This document shows positions 41,744-50,460 of a stretch of DNA of 64,000 nucleotides, piece after piece. The position numbers and the translations under genes were made by a program. Numbering within the stretch: position 1 is the stretch's first letter; each line of letters opens with the position of its first letter. The notes beneath the pieces are model-generated. The model saw only the letters and a program-made list of their open reading frames with translations, ran no database searches and was not told where the DNA came from. Where the stretch lies: assembly GCF_004522215.1 (NCBI RefSeq), contig NZ_SDLR01000004.1, positions 620,001-684,000 on the forward strand, written 5' to 3'. The DNA is from Ammoniphilus sp. YIM 78166 (GTDB lineage Bacteria > Bacillota > Bacilli > Aneurinibacillales > RAOX-1).

Positions 41744-43015
41744 ATGTCGTGGGGAAAGATGACCGTGCTTGTCATGGTTTCTCAAGGTGTTTCAGCAGCT
41801 ATATGTCTTCTGTACGCACATGCTCATTTTAAATTAGGTAAGGAGATTCTAGATACGTTCCTTCTTTTCGGGGCATTAGCCATTATTACGTATATCTTTT
41901 TAACCAAAGAAAGGTTGAAACAAAGCGAGCAGCGTTACCGTTGGCTAGTGGAGAATATACCTGTAGCGGTTTGCATTCATCGTGATGATAAGTTTGTGTA
42001 CGTCAATCAAGCGGGGTTAGAGCTTTCTGGTCTTTCTAATAAGGATGGTATTATTGGTAAGTCGATATGGGAGACAGTTCATCCGTCACAGCGAGAAGAA
42101 ACGTTTGTCCGACTTCTAAGATGTAAGGAAGGAAACGAAGAAATCGTTGGAGAACATCAATATATCCGGCCGGATGGCTCAATAGTAGAAACTGAAATTC
42201 GTTCTATTCCCATCATGTATGAAGGAAAACCATCCATCCTTACCGTGGCGCGTGATATTACTCAGATGAAAAGGACGATGGAATGTTTCAGCCGTTCGGA
42301 GAAATTATCGGTGGTAGGCCAGCTTGCAGCAGGGGTAGCCCATGAGATTCGAAATCCCCTGACCACGTTAAAAGGATTTATTCAATTCTTTCGTTCAAAG
42401 CTAGGAGAAAAATATGCTCAAATTATGCTTTCAGAGTTAGACCGGATAAATTTGATTGTAAGTGAATTTCTTGTTTTAGCTAAGCCTCAAGGCTACTCGT
42501 TTAGGATGAATGATTTAAAACAAATCATTGAAGATGTCGTGGTTTTGTTTGAAGCGCAAGCCAATCTGAAAAATGTACAAATGAAGACTTGTTATCCGGA
42601 GGGTTCATTTCTAGTGGGATGTGAGGCCAATCAACTGAAGCAGGTATTTATTAACCTGTTTAAAAATGCAATCGAGGCCATGCCGGGTGGAGGCAAGCTA
42701 ACGATTGAATTAACGGAAACAGAAGGCCAACAGGTGTCTGTAGTCGTTGCCGACGAAGGGGTAGGCATCCCAGAAAGCGAGATCCATCGCCTCGGGGAGC
42801 CTTTCTTCACGACCAAGGAGGAGGGAACAGGCCTTGGGTTAGTCATAAGCTATAAAATTGTGGAAAACCATGGTGGCCAGATGATGATACATAGCCAGCC
42901 TCAGCAGGGGACATCTGTGGTGGTACTGTTGCCCTTGGCGGTGCCATCATCGGTGGTGACCACTGTCAACCCTCGGAATTTGTCGAGTGAATATCAAAGT
43001 AAAAAAAGCCTGTGA
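41744..43015 (+). CDS. PAS sensor histidine kinase (KinB/KinE-like)
   Basis: A 423-aa kinase from ATG 41744 (AGAGAGGTGA upstream). Two transmembrane segments (about residues 6-25 and 35-52), a PAS domain (about 65-185), HisKA with the phosphoacceptor in VAHEIRNPLTTLKGF (about residue 205) and an HATPase domain with N-box INLFKNAIEAMPGG, VADEGVGIPE and EEGTGLGLVISYKIVENHGG. The layout resembles the orphan kinases that feed the Spo0A phosphorelay, and no response regulator is adjacent. The last dozen codons (from about 42973) lie inside a dispersed repeat that is copied at 57196. Confidence 0.88.
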   Translation: MSWGKMTVLVMVSQGVSAAICLLYAHAHFKLGKEILDTFLLFGALAIITYIFLTKERLKQSEQRYRWLVENIPVAVCIHRDDKFVYVNQAGLELSGLSNKDGIIGKSIWETVHPSQREETFVRLLRCKEGNEEIVGEHQYIRPDGSIVETEIRSIPIMYEGKPSILTVARDITQMKRTMECFSRSEKLSVVGQLAAGVAHEIRNPLTTLKGFIQFFRSKLGEKYAQIMLSELDRINLIVSEFLVLAKPQGYSFRMNDLKQIIEDVVVLFEAQANLKNVQMKTCYPEGSFLVGCEANQLKQVFINLFKNAIEAMPGGGKLTIELTETEGQQVSVVVADEGVGIPESEIHRLGEPFFTTKEEGTGLGLVISYKIVENHGGQMMIHSQPQQGTSVVVLLPLAVPSSVVTTVNPRNLSSEYQSKKSL

Positions 43016-43036
43016 GATCCTTTCTCGCAGGCTTAT
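42973..43036 (+). repeat. Element copy with terminator at the kinase 3' end
   Basis: CGGAATTTGTCGAGTGAATA, then (T)CAAAGTAAAAAAAGCC and a terminator stem AAGCCTGTGAGA (43006-43017) / TCTCGCAGGCTT (43023-43034), match 57195-57260 almost base for base. The stop codon of the kinase lies inside the repeat and the hairpin probably ends its transcript. Confidence 0.8.
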
Positions 43037-43040
43037 TTCA

Positions 43041-43072
43041 GTGAGTGCCTGTCACTCCCCGGTTTTTGTCGA
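43041..43072 (+). repeat. GTGCCTGTCAC element, copy B
   Basis: GAGTGCCTGTCACTCCCCGG at 43041-43060, then TTTTTGTCGAATG. It lies 25 bp after the kinase stop, in sense orientation, and is the best match to copy D at 57179. No further gene is seen before 43152. Confidence 0.75.
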
Positions 43073-43151
43073 ATGCTGGTAGTGAGCTACAGGGGAGTGA
43101 CCAAAAGCCTAATCCGGTCCGAATCCAGACCTCATTCAAAGGAAATAAGTA

Positions 43152-44453
43152 TTATTGATCTTGCTTAATCGATCCCACGGGTTTAAAAAGAGTAAGATCG
43201 ATGGACTCGGCCATTGCTTGATAACCGGCATCATTCGGGTGCAGGTGATCTCCGGAATCATAGGTAGGAAGAAGCTTATCAGGATACTCGGGATTGAGCA
43301 TGACTTGATCAAAATCAATAACTCCATCGAACACGCCACTGGTTCGAATCCACTCGTTTACTTTATCTCGCGTTCTTTCGCCTTCTTCTGTAAAATAGCC
43401 TTCGTAGGTCACATCTTCAAACGGCAGCAGAGTTCCGGCATAAATGCGCAGCCCCTTAGCATGGACGCGGTCGGCAATCTCCTTCATGCCTGCAATAATA
43501 AGACTAGCATCCAACGTATGGGGAGCATGTCCGATATCATTGATTCCTTCCAGGAGGATCACATCGGTTACACCGGTTTGGGATAAAACATCCCGATCCA
43601 GACGAGCGAGGGCTTTTTCTCCAAATACGTCGGAATCCCGAAGAATCTTATTTCCTGATATTCCTGCATTCAATACGGAGATTTCTTGGTTCGGGTAGGC
43701 TTCGGCTAGCCGCTTGGCCAGAAAATCAGGATAACGGTGGTTGGCATTAACCGTTGCTCCGTGTCCATCCGTGATGGAATCGCCAAAGGTTACAATAACG
43801 CGAGCCTTCTTATTTTTGGTTACCACATCCACGCCACTTAGCCAAAACCAAGATTCTGCAACTTTGGAGTAGGAACCCGCATCATGATCGGCTGCGTGAT
43901 CCCCTACCGCAGCATAAGCGGCTTGTCTCCCTAGAGAATGCCATGTTGTAGGTCCCGTAGCCTCGGGAACAAATACACTGACAGCCAAGCTCTCCCCTTC
44001 CTGGATGGCTAAAGGAATTGGGTCACTGAATAGTTCAGCACCAATGGGGATGGTTACCGTTGGTTCTCCGTTAAAGGTAACGGGTTGGTTCGTGCCGGCA
44101 ACTGTAGACGCCCCATCGCTGGCAAGGGCAACATCCACTTTGCCGAAGGTTAGGGGAGCCGTTCCGTAAAGATTCGAGAACCTTAGCCGAATCTCTGAAC
44201 CTGAGGCCGAGGGATGAACAATCATTCTTACGGTTTGGTTAATAAAGCCCTGTTGAGAGATACCTGTGCTGCGTGGGTGCTGTTGGCTGGCAGCCCAAGC
44301 CCCGATCCAGATCGGTTCTTTGTGTTGTTTTTCTTCCTTTTCTATTTTGACTGGTTTGGCGTTTTGGGTTTCAGGTGCGGCGTATACGCTTACACCAAAG
44401 ACTAAGCTAGCGGCAAGGACGGTGGATAAGAATGAAAAAGCTTTTTTCTTCAT
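43152..44453 (-). CDS. Secreted SGNH/GDSL-family hydrolase
   Basis: A 433-aa protein with signal peptide (residues 1-25, cleavage near YAAPE), a beta-rich N-terminal region (about 45-200) and an SGNH domain: block I FGDSITDGHG (Ser about residue 222), block II Gly in NAGISGNKI, block III EGINDIGH and block V GDHLHPNDAGY. It probably deacetylates or de-esterifies a carbohydrate such as xylan; the SGNH class and the neighbouring esterase support esterase activity, the substrate is inferred. It follows the alpha/beta hydrolase gene by 27 bp and is likely in the same operon. Confidence 0.85.
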   Translation of the reverse strand: MKKKAFSFLSTVLAASLVFGVSVYAAPETQNAKPVKIEKEEKQHKEPIWIGAWAASQQHPRSTGISQQGFINQTVRMIVHPSASGSEIRLRFSNLYGTAPLTFGKVDVALASDGASTVAGTNQPVTFNGEPTVTIPIGAELFSDPIPLAIQEGESLAVSVFVPEATGPTTWHSLGRQAAYAAVGDHAADHDAGSYSKVAESWFWLSGVDVVTKNKKARVIVTFGDSITDGHGATVNANHRYPDFLAKRLAEAYPNQEISVLNAGISGNKILRDSDVFGEKALARLDRDVLSQTGVTDVILLEGINDIGHAPHTLDASLIIAGMKEIADRVHAKGLRIYAGTLLPFEDVTYEGYFTEEGERTRDKVNEWIRTSGVFDGVIDFDQVMLNPEYPDKLLPTYDSGDHLHPNDAGYQAMAESIDLTLFKPVGSIKQDQ

Positions 44454-44480
44454 AGTGACCTCCTGTAATTTCCGTTTATT

Positions 44481-45425
44481 TTACTTTTGGAAAGCTCGCT
44501 TTAATGCATCGACATATTGTCTCGTTGCCCGTTGGCTAATCTCCGCTTGAGGGCACACGACCTCAAATCCATGGTAACCGCCTGGATAGAGATGAAACTC
44601 AGTGGGAACTCCTGCCTGGGAAAGTTTCATCACATAATCGATCGTTTCATCGCGAAACAAATCTGCGGATCCGACACAAGTATAGGTAGGAGGTAATCCT
44701 GATAAATCCGTGGCTCTAGCGGGAGCGGCATAAGCGGAAATCTCTGTACCATCCCGTGTCCCCAGGTACATTTCCCACCCGAGTAGATTGGCTTCCCGAT
44801 TCCAAATTCTCGTGTCCGTGATTTCATAGCTGGACGGAGTCACGTTGCGATCATCCATCATGGGGTAGAGAGGCATCTGGAATCGGAGCGAAGGACCTTT
44901 GCAATCCCTGGCCAATAAAGCTAATGCAGCGCAAAGTCCTCCGCCTGCACTCGCACCAGCAATGGCAAGACGGGAAGGATCTACGCCCACCTCTGCCGCA
45001 TGTTGGAAGAGCCAGGTTAGAGACGCATAGCAATCTTCCAACCCTGCTGGAAAAGGGTGCTCGGGTGCTAAGCGATAATCTACAGACAAGACCACACAAT
45101 GGGCTTCTTCGGCAAAACGTTGGCAAAGGTCATCATCCATTTCTGGAGCACCTAGAAAGTATCCGCCGCCATGAATCCACAAAAGCCCCGGCAAGAGGCC
45201 ACTTTTATCCATAGGCTCATACATTTTGACTCGGATGTTCGGTGCCCCTTCACCCCCTTGAATGTAGCGTTCTGAGATGAAAACGTTGGGATTGGGCGGT
45301 GATTTTTTGGCTTTGCACTCTTCTAACAGCAAATGCCTTCTAGCTGTTACATCAGCAAAATTTTTGGTAGGCAAAACAGAAAAGAAAACTCTTAATTCAG
45401 GATCCAGTTTCTGTTCCATTTCCAT
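44481..45425 (-). CDS. Alpha/beta hydrolase, hormone-sensitive-lipase-type esterase
   Basis: A 314-aa cytosolic carboxylesterase. Oxyanion motif HGGGYFLG (about residue 86), nucleophile elbow GASAGGG (Ser about residue 161), acid residue near CVGSADLFRDE and His in GGYHGFEV (about residue 285) define the HSL/GDXG family. Start at 45425 or the Met two codons later; AGGAGGTGT lies upstream. Divergent from the Rrf2 regulator at 45625, with an inverted repeat between them. Together with the SGNH hydrolase it may remove acetyl groups from imported sugars (inference). Confidence 0.85.
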   Translation of the reverse strand: MEMEQKLDPELRVFFSVLPTKNFADVTARRHLLLEECKAKKSPPNPNVFISERYIQGGEGAPNIRVKMYEPMDKSGLLPGLLWIHGGGYFLGAPEMDDDLCQRFAEEAHCVVLSVDYRLAPEHPFPAGLEDCYASLTWLFQHAAEVGVDPSRLAIAGASAGGGLCAALALLARDCKGPSLRFQMPLYPMMDDRNVTPSSYEITDTRIWNREANLLGWEMYLGTRDGTEISAYAAPARATDLSGLPPTYTCVGSADLFRDETIDYVMKLSQAGVPTEFHLYPGGYHGFEVVCPQAEISQRATRQYVDALKRAFQK

Positions 45426-45542
45426 ATCTACACCTCCTAGGATCTGTTACATGCAACATAGAGAGGAAAAAATAAATGTGAAAAATTAATCACAATTAGA
45501 ATCTACAGAATATTTACTATTCTGTCAATACAACGAATCAAC

Positions 45543-45572
45543 AATCTATCAAAAGACTCATTATGATAGATT
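45543..45572. promoter_or_regulatory. Inverted repeat in the esterase/Rrf2 divergent region
   Basis: Perfect 9-bp inverted repeat AATCTATCA (45543-45551) / TGATAGATT (45564-45572) with a 12-bp spacer, between divergent genes and 52 bp before the Rrf2 start. A candidate operator for that regulator. Confidence 0.5.
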
Positions 45573-45624
45573 CTTAAATTGCGAAACATTCCCTTTATTG
45601 GTATGGTAAAAGAGGGTGATTCTA

Positions 45625-46044
45625 ATGCAGCTTATCCTTCGATCGGGAGACCTAGGACCTACATGGTTTCATGTCGCTTTACGTGCTATGGTACTAATGT
45701 CCTATAGTGACGATTTGGCAAAGAGTCATCAACTTGCGGAAACACTTGGGGCAGATCCCACTTTTGTCAGGAAAATATTAATTCAACTGACTAAATCAGA
45801 TCTTGTAGTCAGTCATGGCGGCCGTTATGGAGGCTATGCCCTAAAAAAGGATCCTAGCGAGATTACGGTAGGAGAAATCTATAGAGCCCTAGGGGCTACA
45901 CCTGCAACTCCTCATTGGACGGTCCCGGCAACGGGTTCAGAGCTCTTTATTTCGTTAATCATCTCAAGAGCTGAAGAAGAATTTCAGTCGATTTTGGACA
46001 AATATACGATTAAGGACATCGTAAAGCAAAGCCATAAAAAATAA
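45625..46044 (+). CDS. Rrf2-family transcriptional regulator
   Basis: A 139-aa winged-helix protein: LRAMVLMSY near the start, recognition region AETLGADPTFVRKILIQLTKS (about residues 39-59), wing GGRYGGYALKKDPSEITVGEIYRA. These are Rrf2 features (YwnA/IscR class). The three-cysteine cluster of the Fe-S-binding IscR/NsrR group is absent, so it is not expected to bind an Fe-S cluster. ATG 45625 has AGAGGGTGAT before it. Probably controls the divergent esterase operon. Confidence 0.85.
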   Translation: MQLILRSGDLGPTWFHVALRAMVLMSYSDDLAKSHQLAETLGADPTFVRKILIQLTKSDLVVSHGGRYGGYALKKDPSEITVGEIYRALGATPATPHWTVPATGSELFISLIISRAEEEFQSILDKYTIKDIVKQSHKK

Positions 46045-46079
46045 CAAAGCCCGCTCTGTTCGATGATAGTGAGGAAGAA

Positions 46080-46099
46080 GCATCTCCCTCGGGAGATGC
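46080..46099. other. Hairpin between Rrf2 gene and GH43 gene
   Basis: GCATCTCCC TC GGGAGATGC, a perfect 9-bp stem between convergent genes; it lacks a T run, so termination is possible but unsure. Confidence 0.4.
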
Positions 46100-46133
46100 A
46101 TTCTGCCCTCGCTGTTCCTTCCTGATTTTTCCT

Positions 46134-47768
46134 CTATACTTTTATTCCATCCCTTTGGTTCGACACCCTTCGAGCATTTTCGGGGGGTGACAGGCACTCC
46201 TTATAGATAAAGTAGTCGAAGTCAGCGTGTTTTTGAGTGCCGCTTAAGTCCTGAACACAGACCCCGATAAAAGTGCCGGTAAACTTGATGTAGTCTCCCG
46301 ATTCATCCGAAAGATGGGTAATATCGATGGGATCGCCGATCTTGATCCATTCCTCAGATTGCTGGGGCTGGAAGTACCAGAATTGCAACCATTCTCTTTC
46401 GATGACCGCCTTTAACCGGCAAGGGCCGTCAAGGAGGGGGATATCCTTAGCCAGCAGCTCATCATATTGGCCATGCTTAGATTGAATGATTCCCAGACAT
46501 TTGCCGAGTGTCTCATCATGGGTAATGCGCAAATACACGTAGTCCTCTGTATCGTAATATACCGTCAATCCGGCCATTTGCTGGAATGTTTCTGGTTGAA
46601 ATTCGATTTCCGTTTCTGCCTCGCAGCAAAAATGCTGCTGCCTCCGGGCCAGAAGGCTCTGGCGATGCTCGGAGCTCATCGACTCCATCCCTCTTAACCT
46701 TAAGTACCCCGGACGCTCACTCAAAGAAAGCCATGACTCTTCCGCTGGAATCCGCAAGGTGCTCCAGTTTACATCCAATTCCTGCGAATCGAAGTCATCT
46801 TTTTCCGGAACCTTATCAAACGGATGAGGAACCATATCAGGCGCTTCTACTTGCAGCCTTGGCGTGTTTCCTCCTCCAGCCAATCGAAGCCACCCGTCTT
46901 CTGTCCACTCACAGCGTTGGAGAGCCGTTTCCCTTCCTAAATTGCAGTAGTTATCTTTCACAGGACGCCCGCATAAATGGGCCAGATACCATTCTCCCGT
47001 ATGTGTCTGTACAAGGCTGGCGTGACCGGCCTTCTGCAGCTCCAATTCGGGATGCCCGGATGAGGTAAGAATCGGATTCGTCGGATCCACTTCATAGGGG
47101 CCGAATAGAGATTCAGATCGAGCCATGGTTACCGCATGCTCATACTGCGTTCCACCCTCAGCCGTCATTAAGTAATAATATCCGTTATGTTTGTATAGGT
47201 GCGGACCTTCAGTCAGCTTTAAATCCGTCCCTCTAAAAATATTCTTTACAGGCCCGACCAATTTTTGCTGCTCCACGGAAAATTCCTGAATTACAATGCC
47301 CGCGAACTTGTTCTTTCCTTTGCGATGGTCCCACAGCATATTCACGAGCCACTTGGATCCATCTTCATCGTGGAAGAGAGAAGGATCAAACCCGCTGCTG
47401 TTCAAGTAGATGGGATCGGACCAAGGGCCCATGATGTCCGTTGCGGTGCATAAATAGTTATGAGTATCCTTAAATGCGCCCTTCCGGCTCTTGACATCCG
47501 TAAAAATAAGATAAAAGACCCCATCCGCATAGCTTAAGCATGGAGCCCATATTCCTCCTGAGTTCACGTTTCCTACCATATTCAACTGAGACTTGCGGGT
47601 CAAAGGATGGGGGAGCAACCTCCAGTTTACCAAATCTCTGGAATGATGGATTTGCACGCCGGGAAACCACTCGAAGGTGGACGTTGCAATATAGTAATCC
47701 TCGTTAACTCTTAAAATGGATGGGTCTGGATTAAAACCAGGCAAGACAGGATTTTGGATCATGGTCAT
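46134..47768 (-). CDS. Glycoside hydrolase family 43 (beta-xylosidase/arabinofuranosidase)
   Basis: A 544-aa cytosolic enzyme (no signal peptide). The N-terminal five-bladed propeller begins with the classic NPVLPGFNPDPSILR (Asp base, about residue 15), further blades carry SGFDPSLFHDEDGS and the catalytic Glu in KLTEGPHLYK (about residue 190); a C-terminal beta-sandwich (about 320-520) is typical of GH43 xylosidases. It would split xylose or arabinose from imported oligosaccharides. The last 20 or so residues (from CLSPPENARR) are encoded by the GTGCCTGTCAC repeat element and are not family sequence. Divergent from the sugar ABC operon at 48147. Confidence 0.9.
   Translation of the reverse strand: MTMIQNPVLPGFNPDPSILRVNEDYYIATSTFEWFPGVQIHHSRDLVNWRLLPHPLTRKSQLNMVGNVNSGGIWAPCLSYADGVFYLIFTDVKSRKGAFKDTHNYLCTATDIMGPWSDPIYLNSSGFDPSLFHDEDGSKWLVNMLWDHRKGKNKFAGIVIQEFSVEQQKLVGPVKNIFRGTDLKLTEGPHLYKHNGYYYLMTAEGGTQYEHAVTMARSESLFGPYEVDPTNPILTSSGHPELELQKAGHASLVQTHTGEWYLAHLCGRPVKDNYCNLGRETALQRCEWTEDGWLRLAGGGNTPRLQVEAPDMVPHPFDKVPEKDDFDSQELDVNWSTLRIPAEESWLSLSERPGYLRLRGMESMSSEHRQSLLARRQQHFCCEAETEIEFQPETFQQMAGLTVYYDTEDYVYLRITHDETLGKCLGIIQSKHGQYDELLAKDIPLLDGPCRLKAVIEREWLQFWYFQPQQSEEWIKIGDPIDITHLSDESGDYIKFTGTFIGVCVQDLSGTQKHADFDYFIYKECLSPPENARRVSNQRDGIKV
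46145..46200 (-). repeat. GTGCCTGTCAC element, copy C (GH43 3' end)
   Basis: On the minus strand GGAGTGCCTGTCACCCCCCG, then GCTCGAAGGGTGTCGAACC. It forms the 3' coding end of the GH43 gene, in the same sense orientation as copies A, B and D. Confidence 0.65.
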
Positions 47769-48008
47769 TTCTCATTTGCCTCCTACTATAGTTCGTTAAC
47801 AAGAGTCGATACAGTTGTTTGGCTCGATACGGAGCTTCTGTTACTTACAATTCTATACCTCCTTTTACTTTGTTTGTCCAATGTCCTTAGTAACTACCTT
47901 AGCGCGGAGTCAAAAAGGAGAAAACTCATAGCTGTAGCGGGTTTTTCGTAAAACCATTATACAGGAAAACATCACAAAAGATAAATAATATTTAGTTTGT
48001 TTAACCAC

Positions 48009-48037
48009 TGGACAAAGAAATTAGGAAGTGATACTAT
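48009..48037 (+). promoter_or_regulatory. Sigma-A promoter of the sugar operon
   Basis: TGGACA (48009-48014), 17-bp spacer, TACTAT (48032-48037), upstream of the ABC binding-protein gene. The rest of the 47769-48146 divergent region holds no gene. Confidence 0.65.
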
Positions 48038-48101
48038 AGCTACTAGTGAAACAATTCAAACTTAACTGACAAGGGGTGTGGCTATCCATAATAACTGATA
48101 T

Positions 48102-48115
48102 TGCAAGCGGTTTTA
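48102..48115 (+). promoter_or_regulatory. cre-like catabolite repression site
   Basis: TGCAAGCGGTTTTA matches the CcpA cre consensus TGNAANCGNWNNCA at 13 of 14 positions. It lies about 60 bp downstream of the probable start site, a usual position for CcpA roadblock repression of a sugar operon. Confidence 0.5.
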
Positions 48116-48146
48116 TTTTTAAAACAAAAAAAAGGAGGGTCTTTCT

Positions 48147-49445
48147 TTGAGAAAACTATTATCTTGGCTAACGGTTGCATCTATGGTTTTACTATCGGCA
48201 TGCGGGGGAGGAGGAGGGTCCAATGAATCGGCATCTTCTCAGCCATCGGCAGCAAAAGAAGTAAGCGGTGAACAGAAGAAATTAACGTTTTGGTTTATAG
48301 AACCGGGAAAACGCAAGGAAGTGTTGGAAGTAGCTGTAAAACGTTTTGAAGAGAAGAATCCGGGTGTGAAAGTCGAAGCGGTTCAGATCCCTAACGATGC
48401 CTACAAGACCAAGCTGTCCGTTGCGATTGGAGGAGGCGATGCTCCGGATGTGTTCCATTCCTGGGGCGGGGGATGGTTGAAGCAGTTTGTTGATGCAGGA
48501 CAAGTTTTGGATATATCAGGGAAAGTGAACAAGGATGACTACTTGCCAGTTGCTATCAATAACGCTACGTTCAACGACAAGGTTTATGGCGCTCCGCTGG
48601 GAGTAAGTATCGTTCCTTTCTATTATAATAAAGAAATTTTCGCAAAATTCAATTTAGAGATACCTAAAACCTACGAGGAATTTATAAAGGTTGCTGAAAC
48701 GTTGAGGAGCAATGGGATTGAACCGATCGCCATGGCGAATCAAGCAAAGTGGCCAGGATTGTTATTGTTCGCGTACGTTGCCGATCGCGTAGCGGGCTCC
48801 GACTTGTTCAGACAATCCGTTACAAGAGAAGCAAAATTTGATGATCCGGGTTATGCGAAAGCCGGCGAGATTCTACAAGATATGGCTAAAAAGGAAATGT
48901 TTAACAAAGGATTTAACGGTTTGAGCTATGATAACGGACAATCACGTCAGCTCATGTATACAGGCAAGGCGGCTATGGAATTACAAACTAGCAGTTATGT
49001 CAACGCCGTGAAAACGGAGAACCCAGCTTTTGTAGAGAAATTAGGGATGTTTCCGTTTCCTGCAATAGAGGGGGGGCAAGGGAACCCTACTAATGTGGTG
49101 GGAGGAACTTCACCGATTTTCTCCGTTTCGGCTAACAGCAAAAATGCGGAACTCGCCCTTGCATTAATCAAAGAATTGACCAGTGTAGAAACAGCCCAGC
49201 AATTCACGGATGGAACAGGAGCTCTTGTAGCCGTGAAAGGGGTAGAGTATAAAGATCCATTTGCTATCCAAGCGGTTGAAATGTTGAACAACGCTGAATT
49301 TATGCAAACGTTTTACGATCAGACTCTACCGCCTGAGCTCGCAGAACTGCAGAAGGATTTGACTCAATCCGTGCTAGGATTATCCATCACTCCTGAAGAT
49401 GCTGCGAAGCAGATGGAACAAAAAGCGGCGGAATTATTGAAATAG
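48147..49445 (+). CDS. Sugar ABC transporter substrate-binding lipoprotein (family 1)
   Basis: A 432-aa lipoprotein: lipobox LLSACG (Cys about residue 20), Gly/Ser-rich linker, then a family 1 solute-binding domain (WFIEPGKRKEVLEVAVKRFE..NPGVKVE). TTG 48147 is fixed by AAAGGAGGG upstream. It heads an operon of two permeases, a GH5 glycosidase, a YjhG-type dehydratase, a DtnK-like kinase and PdxA2. With the divergent GH43 gene, a plant oligosaccharide such as a xylo- or gluco-oligomer is the likely cargo. No ATPase gene is present; a shared MsmX-type ATPase is assumed. Confidence 0.88.
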   Translation: MRKLLSWLTVASMVLLSACGGGGGSNESASSQPSAAKEVSGEQKKLTFWFIEPGKRKEVLEVAVKRFEEKNPGVKVEAVQIPNDAYKTKLSVAIGGGDAPDVFHSWGGGWLKQFVDAGQVLDISGKVNKDDYLPVAINNATFNDKVYGAPLGVSIVPFYYNKEIFAKFNLEIPKTYEEFIKVAETLRSNGIEPIAMANQAKWPGLLLFAYVADRVAGSDLFRQSVTREAKFDDPGYAKAGEILQDMAKKEMFNKGFNGLSYDNGQSRQLMYTGKAAMELQTSSYVNAVKTENPAFVEKLGMFPFPAIEGGQGNPTNVVGGTSPIFSVSANSKNAELALALIKELTSVETAQQFTDGTGALVAVKGVEYKDPFAIQAVEMLNNAEFMQTFYDQTLPPELAELQKDLTQSVLGLSITPEDAAKQMEQKAAELLK

Positions 49446-49503
49446 TAAGCTGGAGAGAGGGATTCCTCTCTCCTCCATTAAAAATAAAAGGGAGGGTTCC
49501 CTA

Positions 49504-50460
49504 GTGAAACATGAGCTAACTACCGACCCCAACGTGATTTCGGTCCAGACGGCTGCCCGACGGTCCGTCTCAAGCCAGACATGGAAAAAGGGGCTGCTTA
49601 TCCTAACTTTTATGGGACCAGCTCTTGCCATTTATCTCACGTATGTTGTATACCCCATCATATCAACCTTCTACTATAGTTTGTTTAATTGGACGGGGAT
49701 TGGGTCAACGCAAACCTTTGTAGGATTAAGCAATTACGTTAAGCTTCTTTCCGATTTTATTTTTCTGCAATCTCTTCAGAACAATTTATTGCTAACCCTA
49801 GCTTCGATTTTGACCCAGCTGCCGCTTGGGTTAATTCTGGCGCTATTATTGTTTGCGCCGATTAGAGGGATCAGGCTGTTTAGAACGGTATATTTTTTAC
49901 CTTTACTCATGTCAACGGTTGCGATTGGGATTCTATGGACCTTCATCTATGATCCTTCTTTTGGGATCGTTAACCAAGGTTTAGGTCTCGTGGGTCTGGA
50001 AGCCTGGCAGGCTGGATGGCTTGGGGAAAAAGAAACAGCGTTCTGGGCGGTTGTCGGAACCGTTTGCTGGCAGTTTACGCCATTCTATATGATTCTTTTC
50101 CGGGCGGCCATCGTAGGGATTCCGGAGGATATTTATGAAGCGGCGAGCATTGATGGAGCGAACGGATGGAAAAAATTCTGGCATATTACCTTGCCGATGT
50201 TGAGACCGACGATCATTACGTCTTCCATTCTTGCCATCATTGGTTCTTTAAAATATTTTGACTTGATTTTTGTCATGACCGGCGGTGGCCCAGACAGCTC
50301 AACGGAGCTCATGGCGACATACATGTATAAGCAAGCATTTGCCCAATTCAATATGGGATATGCCAGTGCGATCTCTTTCTCTATGTTTGCTATCGCTTTC
50401 GTGATTACGGTCGTTTTCCTTTCTGTTGATAACTACCGGAAAAAAAGGAGTGAAGGATAA
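49504..50460 (+). CDS. Sugar ABC transporter permease, MalF-type
   Basis: A 318-aa permease with a polar N-terminus (about 30 residues), six membrane segments and the EAA loop PEDIYEAASIDGANGWKKFW (about residues 208-227). GTG 49504 follows AAGGGAGGG. Its stop overlaps the next start by one base (TAATG), so the permeases are translationally coupled. Part of the oligosaccharide importer. Confidence 0.88.
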   Translation: MKHELTTDPNVISVQTAARRSVSSQTWKKGLLILTFMGPALAIYLTYVVYPIISTFYYSLFNWTGIGSTQTFVGLSNYVKLLSDFIFLQSLQNNLLLTLASILTQLPLGLILALLLFAPIRGIRLFRTVYFLPLLMSTVAIGILWTFIYDPSFGIVNQGLGLVGLEAWQAGWLGEKETAFWAVVGTVCWQFTPFYMILFRAAIVGIPEDIYEAASIDGANGWKKFWHITLPMLRPTIITSSILAIIGSLKYFDLIFVMTGGGPDSSTELMATYMYKQAFAQFNMGYASAISFSMFAIAFVITVVFLSVDNYRKKRSEG

